A DNA stretch of 10,850 nucleotides from Euperipatoides rowelli (GCA_003024985.2 PXIH01S0054742.1); one strand, 5' to 3'. Counted from the first letter of the stretch, positions 1 to 7,406 are shown. Translations and numbers: made by a program. Notes: generated by a model not told the origin, from the letters alone.

Positions 1-1014
1 ATTTTCCCTAAAGAAAATGAAAAATTATTGATTGAATTGGTTACTATTATTATTTTATCATCATTCTGATGCTTTTTCGACTAATAATTTTATTTTATTT
101 GCAAAATTTATGTTAATTTTCATATTTTCTTGGACCCAAAATCTTAAGTTAAAATCTAGTCTCCGGATAATAATGCTCTTAAGAGGAAAATCTTTTTTTT
201 TTTTTGTTGTCTCCGGTCTTGACAAGCTGATTTTGTTATAACTAATTTCCTAAATTTAAGAAGATTTTCTCTGCCTGACTCTGGAGATATTCATGATGTT
301 CCTGGAAGTGGTTACCAAAGACAGCATAATAAATTATCTGTTAGAAGTAGAAGAAGTAGGCATGGAAGTTTTTGTTTATTCGTCCATGACAGAATAGTTA
401 ATTTCATGGACATATTTTGAGCAACATGCTGCCTAAACCTTTCCAAAACTAACAATTAATATTAAGTTTGAATGCATTCCAAAGCCAACTGGAAATAGTT
501 TTTCCGATAAATATACCTACCAATAATAAGTAAATTAAATCTAAATCTCTAAGAAAAAAAAAAATTCATTCCGATGATCAACTAAATCTACTCTCTATAA
601 AAATTTATTATTCTAACCAACTTAAGATCCTGAAGAACTTTTTACATTTTATTCCTGTTTATCCAAATAATGCCTCTACAACAAATTCTACTTTCACAGT
701 CTACTCGAAATCAGCTGTTTACATAACTTTTTGAACTATCTAATCCAATTTCCTTAACATTTCAAATATTAATTCCTATTTAAATTAATTTTTCTATTCT
801 GCATTATACAATGGAGATGGATGCTCTATATAATGTCCCTTCTTTTTTATTCTAAGTTTTTTTTTATAACTTTTTGTACAAGCAGTATTGTCCAGGTAAA
901 AGAAAAAGCCCCAGCAAATATTTCTATTTAATCAAACATGTCCCAAATTATTTATTGTTCCTTATTAAAATTATTGTATATATTTATCAGAATAATTAAA
1001 ACAGGTTCCGAATT
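1..1014. other. gene-poor left flank, no recognised gene
   Basis: This kilobase has no convincing gene. Stops are frequent in all frames, and the 69-codon ORF at 32-241 is composed of low-complexity AT-rich codons. A 65-codon stretch open from 223 to 420 on the plus strand, without a start codon, encodes a patch rich in Arg, Ser and Gly that reads more like protein than its surroundings, but I recognise no family. A T13 run lies at 193-205, and an 8-base direct repeat (gtctccgg) at 159-166 and 209-216 flanks the segment holding it. No hairpin of the kind found behind the viral genes was seen. The abrupt change at about 1015 could mark a virus/host junction or older, more decayed viral DNA. 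Confidence 0.5.
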
Positions 1015-1806
1015 TTAAATTAATTTTTCTATTAAATTTGTAATATTAGGAGAAAATTTAAGCCATTCTTGTGGTATCCAATTAGAACCATAACTAGCAC
1101 CTAACATCCATGTTAAAAATCTTAAAACACTTTTATCAAAGTGTAATGCTTGATCTACAACTTTTTGTGGATTGTCGTTATAACTAATAAAAATATGTAT
1201 AGCCATTGCAAAGCATTCAAGATATGAAGGATTGATTCCAAAAAAATCATATCCAATTTCTTTATTTTCATAAGCTTGTATTAATCTAATAATGTATGTA
1301 ATAAGTTTATTATGCCTATTGTGTTGTAAAATTAAAGAATAGATATCGTTTGGGGATTTAATATCTTCTTCAATTAATGCATAAAGCAGAATAATAAAAA
1401 TAAATGCTAAATCCATTTCATTTTGATGTAAATTTTTCAATTTCCTTTTTAAATTTTCTTCATCCATTTTAAAGAAAGCATGTAATCCCAATACTTTTAA
1501 ATTGAATAAAACAGTACAACTTTTATTTTCAAACAATTCTTCAGCAAATTCCATAACATCATCTTGAGATAATATACAAGACAATTGTAACATTCCTTCA
1601 TATTTATTTTTTAATTTTTCTAAAGAAATGGAAAATTTGTCAATTTGAATTGGTTCTAAAAGAATTTCTCTTGTACAATTTTTCGACATTTCGGCAATTG
1701 CATTCGATAAATCCTGGCATCTCATACGTCTTCGCTCTTCATCAGATGACAAGTCTACAAATATATTTTGTTGGTTTCCGTTTCCAAACTTAGGTATTGA
1801 CCACAT
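1015..1806 (-). CDS. ADP-ribosylglycohydrolase-like protein, degenerate active site
   Basis: This is an intact 263-residue ORF. Its last 70 residues resemble the C-terminal helices of ADP-ribosylglycohydrolases (ARH/DraG family). A helix around residues 195-208 is followed by a helix with V-V-D-Q-A, then FDKS at 223-226, then LGASYG at 235-240 and IPQEWL at 244-249, in the order and spacing of the family's GGDTDT...GALLGA..G...IP.EWL block. In active enzymes two aspartates there bind metal. Here only D224 remains and the second position appears lost, so catalysis is doubtful. The N-terminal 190 residues, largely helical and acidic, were not recognised. The start follows an AT-rich leader containing TTTAAACTATAAA. 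The downstream JAMM pseudogene on the same strand ends 45 bases upstream of this start. It could instead be an unrelated all-helical protein; assignment is by motif order only. Confidence 0.4.
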   Translation of the reverse strand: MWSIPKFGNGNQQNIFVDLSSDEERRRMRCQDLSNAIAEMSKNCTREILLEPIQIDKFSISLEKLKNKYEGMLQLSCILSQDDVMEFAEELFENKSCTVLFNLKVLGLHAFFKMDEENLKRKLKNLHQNEMDLAFIFIILLYALIEEDIKSPNDIYSLILQHNRHNKLITYIIRLIQAYENKEIGYDFFGINPSYLECFAMAIHIFISYNDNPQKVVDQALHFDKSVLRFLTWMLGASYGSNWIPQEWLKFSPNITNLIEKLI

Positions 1807-1851
1807 TTTTATTTATTGTTTGTTTCCAAAATTTATAGTTTAAATTTATTC

Positions 1852-3028
1852 TTACATATAAGGAAATATAAAGAAGGATAACCCTCCTCTAACATCTAAA
1901 ATATAAGAAAAAGATAATTGAACACTTCCTCTATCAAAAAGTTTCCATTTTAACAAATTTACATCAAACAATCTTACATCTTCTTGTAACTGAGGTTTGC
2001 ATATATATTTAGCAACAGGTACATCAGAAAACAAGTTGGAAACACGATAATGTTTAACAGCACTAAGATATCTATCGCTTGCTTTGTATCTTTCAATAGG
2101 ATCTGTTGTAATATCTCTATCATAATCAAACTTTTACAAAGTTTGATACACAGCTTACAAAATAGCATTACCACATTCAATGTTTTGAGATTCTTTTAAA
2201 ACTTTTAATATAGTTTGAAATCCAGGAGTTAAATGAATTACCCATATTCCTTCTGGACCAATAACAAAATGTGCTAACTGATCCATATCTGCCAAATATT
2301 GTGAAGCAACAACCATCATATCTTGTCCACTAGGCCAAGATATAAAAGCTCCATATTCTCTAGTAACTTTATCTGGATGAGAATGAAAAACAAAAGGAGC
2401 TCTTTGTGAAGGAATACTTACAGCATCTAACCCTCCTTCAGTAATTAAGACCCAAAATTCCTACACCATTTTCGTTATATTTTACTAACGAAAGTACACC
2501 TGCTGCTTCATTTATATATTTTACACATTTCGATAATGTTTCTGCTACAACTCTAGGAATACAAACTTTTATGGTGTATAAATTTGTTTTTATAGATCCC
2601 ACAATTTCTTGAATAATACTTAATGTTGTTTCTGGTAAAATTCTTTTTATATATTACAATCGAATTGTCGATTAACGTTGGATCTCCAAAACCATATTCA
2701 ACAAGAAAAACTACATCTACATCAAAATTAACATCAATTGTATAACATATAAATTGTCAGTAAAAAGATGAGTTACAACATCAAGTAGTCTAATTTTAAT
2801 ATTTCTGATGTTATCTTCTGCCATTATTACTTCCAAAGATTGATTATTAACGATTGCAAAACCAAAAAATACACAATTATCAAAAGTTGAAATTGTTATG
2901 AGTTCGTTAGAATTTACAGCCACAAACAAAATTCTGTTACTATTTTCAAGTATAGAATAATCATATTTTGAATGAAATTTTGTTACAAATTTTGCAGGGA
3001 AAACTGATATATTATCATAAATATACAT
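1852..3028 (-). pseudogene. broken JAMM/MPN metalloprotease (deubiquitinase-like) gene
   Basis: Reading the minus strand from the ATG at 3028 gives one protein-like stretch of about 390 codons spread over several frames. Residues 1 to about 97 lie in the ORF 3028-2717. The frame changes near 2740, near 2640 and near 2470. Two in-frame TAA codons then occur at 2155-2157 and 2134-2136 before the final stop at 1852. The middle carries a complete JAMM (JAB/MPN+) signature: a glutamate in EAAGVL (codon 2507-2509), HSHP at 2374-2385, and S-x-x-D in PSGQD (Ser 2329-2331, Asp 2320-2322). In active family members these bind zinc and cleave isopeptide bonds of ubiquitin chains. N- and C-terminal regions of roughly 130 and 95 residues flank the domain and were not recognised. 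Breaks near A/T runs fit either slippage decay or sequence error; five lesions in 1.2 kb favour a pseudogene. Confidence 0.65.
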
Positions 3029-3035
3029 ATAATCT

Positions 3036-3065
3036 AAAAAAACATCCCTCCAGGGATGTTTTTTT
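3036..3065. terminator. GC-cored perfect hairpin with A/T flanks
   Basis: Perfect 14-base arms (3036-3049 and 3052-3065) are separated by only two cytosines. The stem core acatccct is richer in G+C than any other hairpin here, and T tracts follow on both strands, so it looks like a bidirectional terminator. It sits just 8 bases before the start codon of the minus-strand JAMM pseudogene and far upstream of the plus-strand OTU gene. It therefore most likely ended a minus-strand gene that once lay at 3116 and beyond. Confidence 0.55.
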
Positions 3066-3115
3066 TTGTATCCAAATCCATTTTATTTTTAGAATTTTTT
3101 ATTCAACATATTATT

Positions 3116-3235
3116 TTATTTATTTAGCGTATGGTTACATAAATCTTTGTTGAAACGTAGAGTTGCATTTATCTGACCGCCAGTAGACGTTACACCCATA
3201 AACATATAAAGTGAAATAGATTCATCATACACCGT
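3116..3235 (-). pseudogene. possible C-terminal remnant of a lost gene
   Basis: On the minus strand a 39-codon stretch with protein-like composition (…MFMGVTSTGGQINATLRF…) ends with TAA at 3116-3118, about 50 bases ahead of the hairpin at 3036-3065. The frame is closed upstream by a TGA at 3236-3238, while a neighbouring frame is open just beyond, which suggests another frameshift. G+C rises locally relative to the flanks, as in coding DNA. No family was recognised, and the stretch may be chance. Confidence 0.25.
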
Positions 3236-3287
3236 TCAAAATGAAATTGAAGTTACAAATGTAAATAAAAATTATTAAATAAAGATC

Positions 3288-5267
3288 ATGAATAATAATC
3301 AGTGTATGAGAAAAAAATTAGATGAGCTTAGAAATATAGCTCGTTCTTATAATATTTCAATCACAGGAAAGAAAAAACAACAACTGTGTGATGAAATTAT
3401 AGATTATCAAAAAAATAATCCTACCAGAAGAAGTCCATCTCCTAGAAGAAGTCCATCTCCTAGAAGAAGTCCATCTCCTAAAAAAATAAGTCCTGAATGC
3501 GAACAATGGCTTGCGAATAAAGGTATAAATCCTAGAACAGGAAAAGCAATTAAAATCGGTGGACCAACTTATAAAAAATTAGAAATGGAATGCAAAGAAG
3601 CAAGCCCAAAAATACATAGTTCTGTACGACAACCCAGTCCTGTACGACAACCCAGTCCAGTTCGTTTTGTTGAAAAAACCAAAGGGGCTTTAAACAAAAT
3701 GAAAAAAGGTCAATTAATTGACCTTGCACAAAGTTTAGGTCTTAATCCAGGAAAATTACTTAAACCTGCTCTTGTAGATTTAATTTTTGTCAATCAAAAA
3801 CTACCTAGAACATCACCAAGACGAAGTCCATCACCAAGACGAAGTCCATCACCGAGACGAAGTCCATCACCGAGACGAAGTCCACCCAAACAACCCATTG
3901 TTTTTGTTGAAAAAACCAAAGGAGCTTTAAACAAAATGAAAAAAGATCAATTAATTGACCTTGCACAAAGTTTAGGTCTTAATCCAGGAAAATTACTTAA
4001 ACCTGCTCTTGTAGATTTAATTTTTGTTAATCAAAAACCTGTCGAACCCATACGAGAGAGTTCTAGTTCTAGAAGTTTAACAAAACATTCAATCAGAAGA
4101 TCTAGTTCAACAAGAAGTTCAAGTTCAACAAAACCATCAAGACGTTCATCGAGTCATTCCAGACGTTCATCGAGTCATTCCAGACGTAGTCATTCCAGAC
4201 GTTCATCGAGTCGTTCCAGAAGTTTGTCTAAAAGATCAATACGTAATATATCAACAGTGGGAGATTTAGAAGATTTAGTTGCTTCTAATTTACCTATAGC
4301 AATACCAGAATCATTACGTAGATCATTATCTCCATCCAGAACAGAAGCTGAAATAGAATTGGGTTCTGATTTTGATCTTAACAATTTACCTGAGAATCGA
4401 ATTGCAGAATTAAAACAATTAAATGTACTTGCAAAACAAAATGGCTTTAGAATGATTAACGTACCTTTAGATGGTAACTGTATGTTTTCTGTAATTGGAA
4501 GAGCATTTAATACATCATCATCTGTCATAAGACAACATACTGTCGATTATTTAAGAAGATGTAAAGGATCATTTGATCACATTCCTGCAAATATTGATGA
4601 TCCAACTATAAATTGGGATGATTATATAGATCGTCTAGAAGAAGATGCGTGTTGGGGAGACAACACTGCATTATTTGCAGCTTCTTTAGCTCTTAATTTT
4701 CAAGCACACATATTACAAGTTGCTGGAGGAGATGAAGGTTCCTGGATTAGGTTTGGAGTTAATGAAACAAACATGGGAAGAATAGTTAATATGGGTTATT
4801 TAGATAATTTTCACTATATTGCTTTAGAACCTTTGTCAGGAAGATTAGATATTCTTTCTATACCATCAACACATTCAAAATGCCCCCCACCGGAAATTTC
4901 CAACAAAAGAGATGAAGAGGTTGGTGATAAAGTTATTGGAGAAAGGATTGTAAAAGAAGCTGAAGTTGTAGAAAGAGAACTAAGACAAGAGGAAGAATTA
5001 ACAAGTATTTTGCCTAGTAAACGTTTATTGAGACCATCTATCCTACCAAAAATATTTATTGAACGTCGTACTCCTAAATTAAGACCTTCTGTTCCTAGAC
5101 CAAGTTCAATAAGACAATCTCAACCAAATGTTGCTGCACTTGCAAGACTTGAAACGTTGACCAGAATTAAAGATATTATAGATGCTCTTCAAAGACCTCT
5201 TGAAAATAAACTTTCAACATTAACAAACACAGAAAAAGCAATTATGCAATGTATTGGAGTAGCTTAG
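3288..5267 (+). CDS. OTU cysteine protease fused to 2-cysteine adaptor, SAP-like repeats and SR-rich linker
   Basis: This intact 659-residue protein is modular. Residues 9-40 resemble a SAP-type helix-extension-helix. RRSPSP repeats follow (47-64). Residues 69-102 form a 2-cysteine adaptor domain (C71..W74…NPRTGKAI…C102), a module known from iridoviruses and other large DNA viruses. Two nearly identical 45-residue units (127-171 and 206-250), each SAP-like, are separated by more RRSPSP repeats. An Arg/Ser domain covers about 255-320. The OTU protease domain lies at about 375-517: DGNC at 395-398 with Cys398 as nucleophile, and NFHY with His509 as catalytic base. A charged helix (540-572) and a basic Pro-rich tail end the protein. 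OTU enzymes remove ubiquitin or ubiquitin-like modifiers. SR and SAP parts suggest nucleic-acid binding or a virion/factory scaffold (inference). A perfect palindrome follows the stop. The start is the first ATG after an AT-rich leader. Confidence 0.88.
   Translation: MNNNQCMRKKLDELRNIARSYNISITGKKKQQLCDEIIDYQKNNPTRRSPSPRRSPSPRRSPSPKKISPECEQWLANKGINPRTGKAIKIGGPTYKKLEMECKEASPKIHSSVRQPSPVRQPSPVRFVEKTKGALNKMKKGQLIDLAQSLGLNPGKLLKPALVDLIFVNQKLPRTSPRRSPSPRRSPSPRRSPSPRRSPPKQPIVFVEKTKGALNKMKKDQLIDLAQSLGLNPGKLLKPALVDLIFVNQKPVEPIRESSSSRSLTKHSIRRSSSTRSSSSTKPSRRSSSHSRRSSSHSRRSHSRRSSSRSRSLSKRSIRNISTVGDLEDLVASNLPIAIPESLRRSLSPSRTEAEIELGSDFDLNNLPENRIAELKQLNVLAKQNGFRMINVPLDGNCMFSVIGRAFNTSSSVIRQHTVDYLRRCKGSFDHIPANIDDPTINWDDYIDRLEEDACWGDNTALFAASLALNFQAHILQVAGGDEGSWIRFGVNETNMGRIVNMGYLDNFHYIALEPLSGRLDILSIPSTHSKCPPPEISNKRDEEVGDKVIGERIVKEAEVVERELRQEEELTSILPSKRLLRPSILPKIFIERRTPKLRPSVPRPSSIRQSQPNVAALARLETLTRIKDIIDALQRPLENKLSTLTNTEKAIMQCIGVA
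3426..3479 (+). repeat. 18-bp tandem repeat encoding RRSPSP, three copies
   Basis: Three identical copies of an 18-base unit (AGA AGA AGT CCA TCT CCT) lie at 3426-3443, 3444-3461 and 3462-3479. The next codons are AAA AAA. In-frame expansion of SR-like sequence within the OTU gene. Confidence 0.9.
3666..3800 (+). repeat. internal 135-bp duplication, copy 1
   Basis: Encodes residues 127-171 of the OTU protein. By eye it differs from copy 2 (3903-4037) at three bases: two silent changes and one that turns Gly into Asp. Such near identity in an otherwise diverged protein indicates a recent duplication or gene conversion. The unit has a SAP-like helix pattern (L-x-K-M-K-K-x-Q-L-I-D-L-A). Confidence 0.9.
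3819..3884 (+). repeat. second RRSPSP tandem array with different codons
   Basis: Nearly four copies of an 18-base unit encode RRSPSP again, but with AGA CGA AGT CCA TCA CCA/CCG rather than the codons of the first array. Adjacent units share third-position choices, so this array expanded independently instead of being copied from 3426-3479. Confidence 0.85.
3903..4037 (+). repeat. internal 135-bp duplication, copy 2
   Basis: Encodes residues 206-250 of the OTU protein; partner of 3666-3800, with three base differences seen by eye. Confidence 0.9.
4140..4217 (+). repeat. 21-bp tandem repeat encoding RRSSSHS (RS domain)
   Basis: Units start at 4140, 4161, 4182 (shortened to 15 bases) and 4197. 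They use CGT and TCG codons that are uncommon elsewhere in this AT-rich window. Together they make the core of the Arg/Ser domain of the OTU protein. Confidence 0.85.
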
Positions 5268-5294
5268 CTTAAATAATTTTGTAATTTAATATTG

Positions 5295-5326
5295 TAATTT
5301 TAATGGAAATATTTCCATTAAAATTA
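5295..5326. terminator. perfect 32-bp palindrome behind the OTU gene
   Basis: The 16-base half TAATTTTAATGGAAAT (5295-5310) is followed directly by its exact reverse complement. It starts 28 bases after the OTU stop codon and precedes the next gene on the same strand by 71 bases. Position and form match giant-virus 3'-end hairpins that set transcript cleavage or termination. Confidence 0.75.
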
Positions 5327-5397
5327 AATAAATGTTATAATTTATTAAGAAAACGTGCTTATCTTAAAAAATTAACTATTTTAATAAAATAACAATC

Positions 5398-5970
5398 ATG
5401 AATCGTTCAGATAAAATTACCCTTGATCAAATTAAAAAACTTGTTCCTATCAATGCAGATCTTATTAATTTTGCTGCAGATGTAAAAGTAAGTGCTGCTA
5501 CTGATAATCCATTTTTAATGGCTGTTGTTAGTCAGGATATGTTAGAGTCGACTACTGAATTGCCATATAAAAGTATACAAAAACAAGTTTCTTTAACAGT
5601 TAGAAATGATAACAATGTATATCAACCATATGTGTTAGTTTTAAAAAGTGATTTTCCTCAAGAAGCTATTGTTACTATCAATTTACAAGAAACTCCATTA
5701 GTAACCGCTAGCGGATGTGGAAGACAAACAACTATTTACCCACCAGCTTTAAATGGAAACGGAAACGGAAACGGAGTTGTCGCGCCTGCATATGTTTCAG
5801 CTGTAGGAGGAGCTCCTACGGATGATACTCAATGGTATAAAGATTGGAGATATTGGGCTGTTATAGCATTAATTGCTGCAGTTTTAATATATTTATATAT
5901 GAGAAGCAAAAAAGGATCTGGAGAAGAACAACCTCTTGTTGTTGAAATGAGTAGATATTCAAATGCTTAA
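5398..5970 (+). CDS. tail-anchored membrane protein, unrecognised family
   Basis: This intact 190-residue protein has no signal peptide. Its first 115 residues form a soluble, probably beta-rich domain. A flexible NGNGNGNG tract (119-126) and an Ala/Gly/Pro linker follow. One membrane segment lies at about 152-168 (YWAVIALIAAVLIYLYM), preceded by aromatic residues and followed by a basic RSKKG stop-transfer and a 20-residue tail. This is the layout of a tail-anchored or type II-like envelope or inner-membrane protein, so a virion membrane role is plausible (inference). It lies 130 bases after the OTU gene on the same strand with its own palindrome terminator, so it is probably transcribed separately. 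The leader ending aacaatc-ATG is AT-only upstream. I recognise no family. Other possibility: a host-membrane-targeted accessory protein. Confidence 0.75.
   Translation: MNRSDKITLDQIKKLVPINADLINFAADVKVSAATDNPFLMAVVSQDMLESTTELPYKSIQKQVSLTVRNDNNVYQPYVLVLKSDFPQEAIVTINLQETPLVTASGCGRQTTIYPPALNGNGNGNGVVAPAYVSAVGGAPTDDTQWYKDWRYWAVIALIAAVLIYLYMRSKKGSGEEQPLVVEMSRYSNA
5752..5775 (+). repeat. 6-bp tandem repeat encoding Asn-Gly
   Basis: Four AAY-GGA units encode the NGNGNGNG linker in the tail-anchored protein. Length change here would keep the reading frame. Confidence 0.8.
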
Positions 5971-5999
5971 AATTTAATAGAACGTTTCTATTAAATTTT
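5969..5999. terminator. hairpin overlapping the stop of the tail-anchored protein gene
   Basis: Perfect 14-base arms (5969-5982 and 5986-5999) with a CGT loop. The left arm begins inside the TAA stop codon and a T run follows. The stem shares AATTTAAT with the hairpin at 10446-10476. Confidence 0.75.
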
Positions 6000-6107
6000 T
6001 TATTAAAATTAAACTTACACATTTTTAACTATGAAACGATGTCCATTTTTATTAAGACTTAAATTTGAATATAGAGTTTAAATAATTCAAATTATAAACA
6101 AATTAAA

Positions 6108-6325
6108 ATGGAACTTTTAATGAATAAACAATGTAATATTTTTGGAGTTCAAAATCAATCTGAACCAGATCCTTTAATTAAAAAAGCCTTAAATTCATCA
6201 ATTAAACTTTTAGATATTTTTAAATTTATTGAAATAACGAATTTTAGTTGATTTTGTCGAAATGTTTACTATATTACATAGCTTTTGTTTCATTATTTGA
6301 GTTCAAAATATCCTGATATCCAATA
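6108..6325 (+). pseudogene. broken 5' end of the MSV199 gene
   Basis: The ATG at 6108 opens a 47-codon ORF that stops at TGA 6249-6251. Its last part (DIFKFIEITNFS) is the usual beginning of an MSV199 domain, which should run straight into the body now encoded from 6326. One base over, the frame gives a continuing D-F-V-E-M-F read that ends at TGA 6298-6300, and the body lies in a third frame. At least two frameshifts, or one plus a replaced segment, therefore separate the original start from the surviving ORF. The AT-rich leader before 6108 resembles the leaders of the intact genes, so 6108 is the likely ancestral start. Confidence 0.65.
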
Positions 6326-7327
6326 ATGACAAATTGGTTTTGGCAAATTATGGTTAACAATCACTGTGCCCATGTGGGCACAGTGGTATTAGAGTGGTTT
6401 GGATATGAGGGAGATTTAAGAACACAAAAACGTAAATTTATTGATATGTTAAAACGAAATTCGATTCCCTATAAAGAACTAACAAGTAAAGAAGAAATTG
6501 AATTATATCCAACAATTAAAGAAGAAATATTAAGTTTGCCACATAAAGGAGCAATCGCATGCTCTAAATGGCTAGTAATGAAACCTTATGATATTAAAAT
6601 AGCAATGTTAAGACTTAATACTAAAAATTCACAAATTATTAAACAATATTACATCAAAATGGAAGAGCTTATCAGATTGTATGCTCAATACACAACGTTA
6701 TTTATTGAAAAAGAAAAAGAACAAATGTCTAGGGAAATGAATAGTTTGCAGTTAATTATGGAAGAAATGAAAATTGCTAATTTAAAACAAGAAGAGGAAA
6801 GAAAATTAGACAGATTGATGTTAACAGAATCTAGAAATATGCTTCGGATAATGGGTATAGAAATTAAAACTGTAAAAAATAATAATAATAATCTTATTGA
6901 TCAAAATAATGAACTTTTGGAAAGAGTAGATGAAGTTTTACATAAAGTGGATGTGGTTCAAACTAAACTTAATATTTCAGTTGAAGATCGTGCACCTCAA
7001 CCAGATAAAAATAAAAGAAGAGAACGTTTTCTTCTTCTTAAACGTAATGATGAAAATTATCCTTATTATACAATTAGAGCTCAAGATATTAATGCAAAAA
7101 AAGCATTAAAACGTCAAAAAGATATGTTTTCTGATGTAACTATATTATTAGATTTAATTTGTCATCCTAACACAAAAACTTTTTACGTAAGAATCAAAGA
7201 TGGTTTGAAAAAGAAAGGTGTGGAATTTCATTTATGTGAAATAAGTATTGAAGATTCTCAAATTACAGAACAAGATTTGGTTGAAGCAATGATGAAAATA
7301 AATGATGAAAAACGAGAAATAAATTAA
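6326..7327 (+). CDS. MSV199 / DUF3627 domain protein (5'-truncated)
   Basis: The 333-residue ORF holds most of an MSV199 domain (about residues 3-122: [11 protein letters not shown], then Q-K-R-K-F-I-D-M-L, then [21 protein letters not shown]) and a coiled-coil stretch of about 125-215 rich in Glu, Lys and Leu. A C-terminal DUF3627 domain (about 232-325) carries [18 protein letters not shown] and the [15 protein letters not shown] block. This two-domain architecture is common in iridoviruses, ascoviruses, mimiviruses and relatives and is related to KilA-N/Bro-type DNA-binding proteins; its function is unknown, with DNA binding or regulation the usual guess. The listed start is merely the first ATG of the open frame, since true N-terminal residues lie upstream in other frames. 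A GC-rich 10-bp inverted repeat at 6362-6385 lies inside the domain. A shared hairpin follows the stop. Confidence 0.8.
   Translation: MTNWFWQIMVNNHCAHVGTVVLEWFGYEGDLRTQKRKFIDMLKRNSIPYKELTSKEEIELYPTIKEEILSLPHKGAIACSKWLVMKPYDIKIAMLRLNTKNSQIIKQYYIKMEELIRLYAQYTTLFIEKEKEQMSREMNSLQLIMEEMKIANLKQEEERKLDRLMLTESRNMLRIMGIEIKTVKNNNNNLIDQNNELLERVDEVLHKVDVVQTKLNISVEDRAPQPDKNKRRERFLLLKRNDENYPYYTIRAQDINAKKALKRQKDMFSDVTILLDLICHPNTKTFYVRIKDGLKKKGVEFHLCEISIEDSQITEQDLVEAMMKINDEKREIN
6362..6385. repeat. GC-rich inverted repeat inside the MSV199 coding region
   Basis: CACTGTGCCC (6362-6371), loop ATGT, then GGGCACAGTG (6376-6385): perfect 10-base arms. At about 60 percent G+C it stands out from neighbouring DNA. 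It encodes HCAHVGTV, residues not expected just before the conserved VLEWFGY, and looks inserted. Confidence 0.75.
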
Positions 7328-7328
7328 A

Positions 7329-7359
7329 TTATTTTAATGACTTTGAGTCATTAAAATAA
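7329..7359. terminator. bidirectional hairpin between convergent MSV199 and GIY-YIG genes
   Basis: Perfect 14-base arms (7329-7342 and 7346-7359) with a TTG loop start one base after the MSV199 stop. The minus-strand GIY-YIG gene ends 28 bases away on the other side, so one symmetric structure can serve both transcripts. Confidence 0.75.
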
Positions 7360-7361
7360 AC

Positions 7362-7406
7362 CATTATCGCATCTTATCGCATCTTATCACATCTTGTCAC
7401 ATCTTG
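7362..7406. repeat. 10-bp tandem repeat at the 3' end of the GIY-YIG gene
   Basis: Units of CATCTTATCR run at 7370-7379, 7380-7389 and 7390-7399, with partial copies at 7362-7369 and 7400-7406. The GIY-YIG stop codon (7387-7389) lies inside the array. Because ten is not a multiple of three, each gain or loss of a unit would change the C-terminal reading frame. Confidence 0.8.

Noticed and set aside
159-216. 8-bp direct repeat gtctccgg flanking a T13 run, as a retroposon footprint
   Set aside because: Too short and without an identifiable inserted body; chance is a sufficient explanation.
32-241. 69-codon plus-strand ORF in the left flank
   Set aside because: Composition is simple AT-rich DNA translated (Phe, Leu, Ile, Asn), including a poly-T tract; no motif or terminator supports it.
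1974-2180. 68-codon minus-strand ORF in the JAMM region
   Set aside because: Different frame from the protein-like continuation through 2034-1852; hydrophobic composition is an off-frame effect.
2968-3153. 61-codon plus-strand ORF across the GC-cored hairpin
   Set aside because: It runs through the start of the JAMM pseudogene and the hairpin; no protein-like features.
3240-3290. Mimivirus-type early promoter AAAATTGA before the OTU gene
   Set aside because: Only the partial form AAATTGAA (3244-3251) is present, and no exact motif was found before the other intact genes, so it could be chance in AT-rich DNA.
4190-4528. 112-codon minus-strand ORF inside the OTU gene
   Set aside because: It is the antisense shadow of the RS region and OTU domain; the plus strand carries the DGNC motif and tandem repeats.
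6031-6081. 16-codon ORF upstream of the MSV199 gene
   Set aside because: Too short, no homology recognised, and expected by chance; a leader ORF cannot be shown.
7370-7406. CRISPR-like array
   Set aside because: The 10-bp units are directly adjacent without spacers, so it is a simple tandem repeat.
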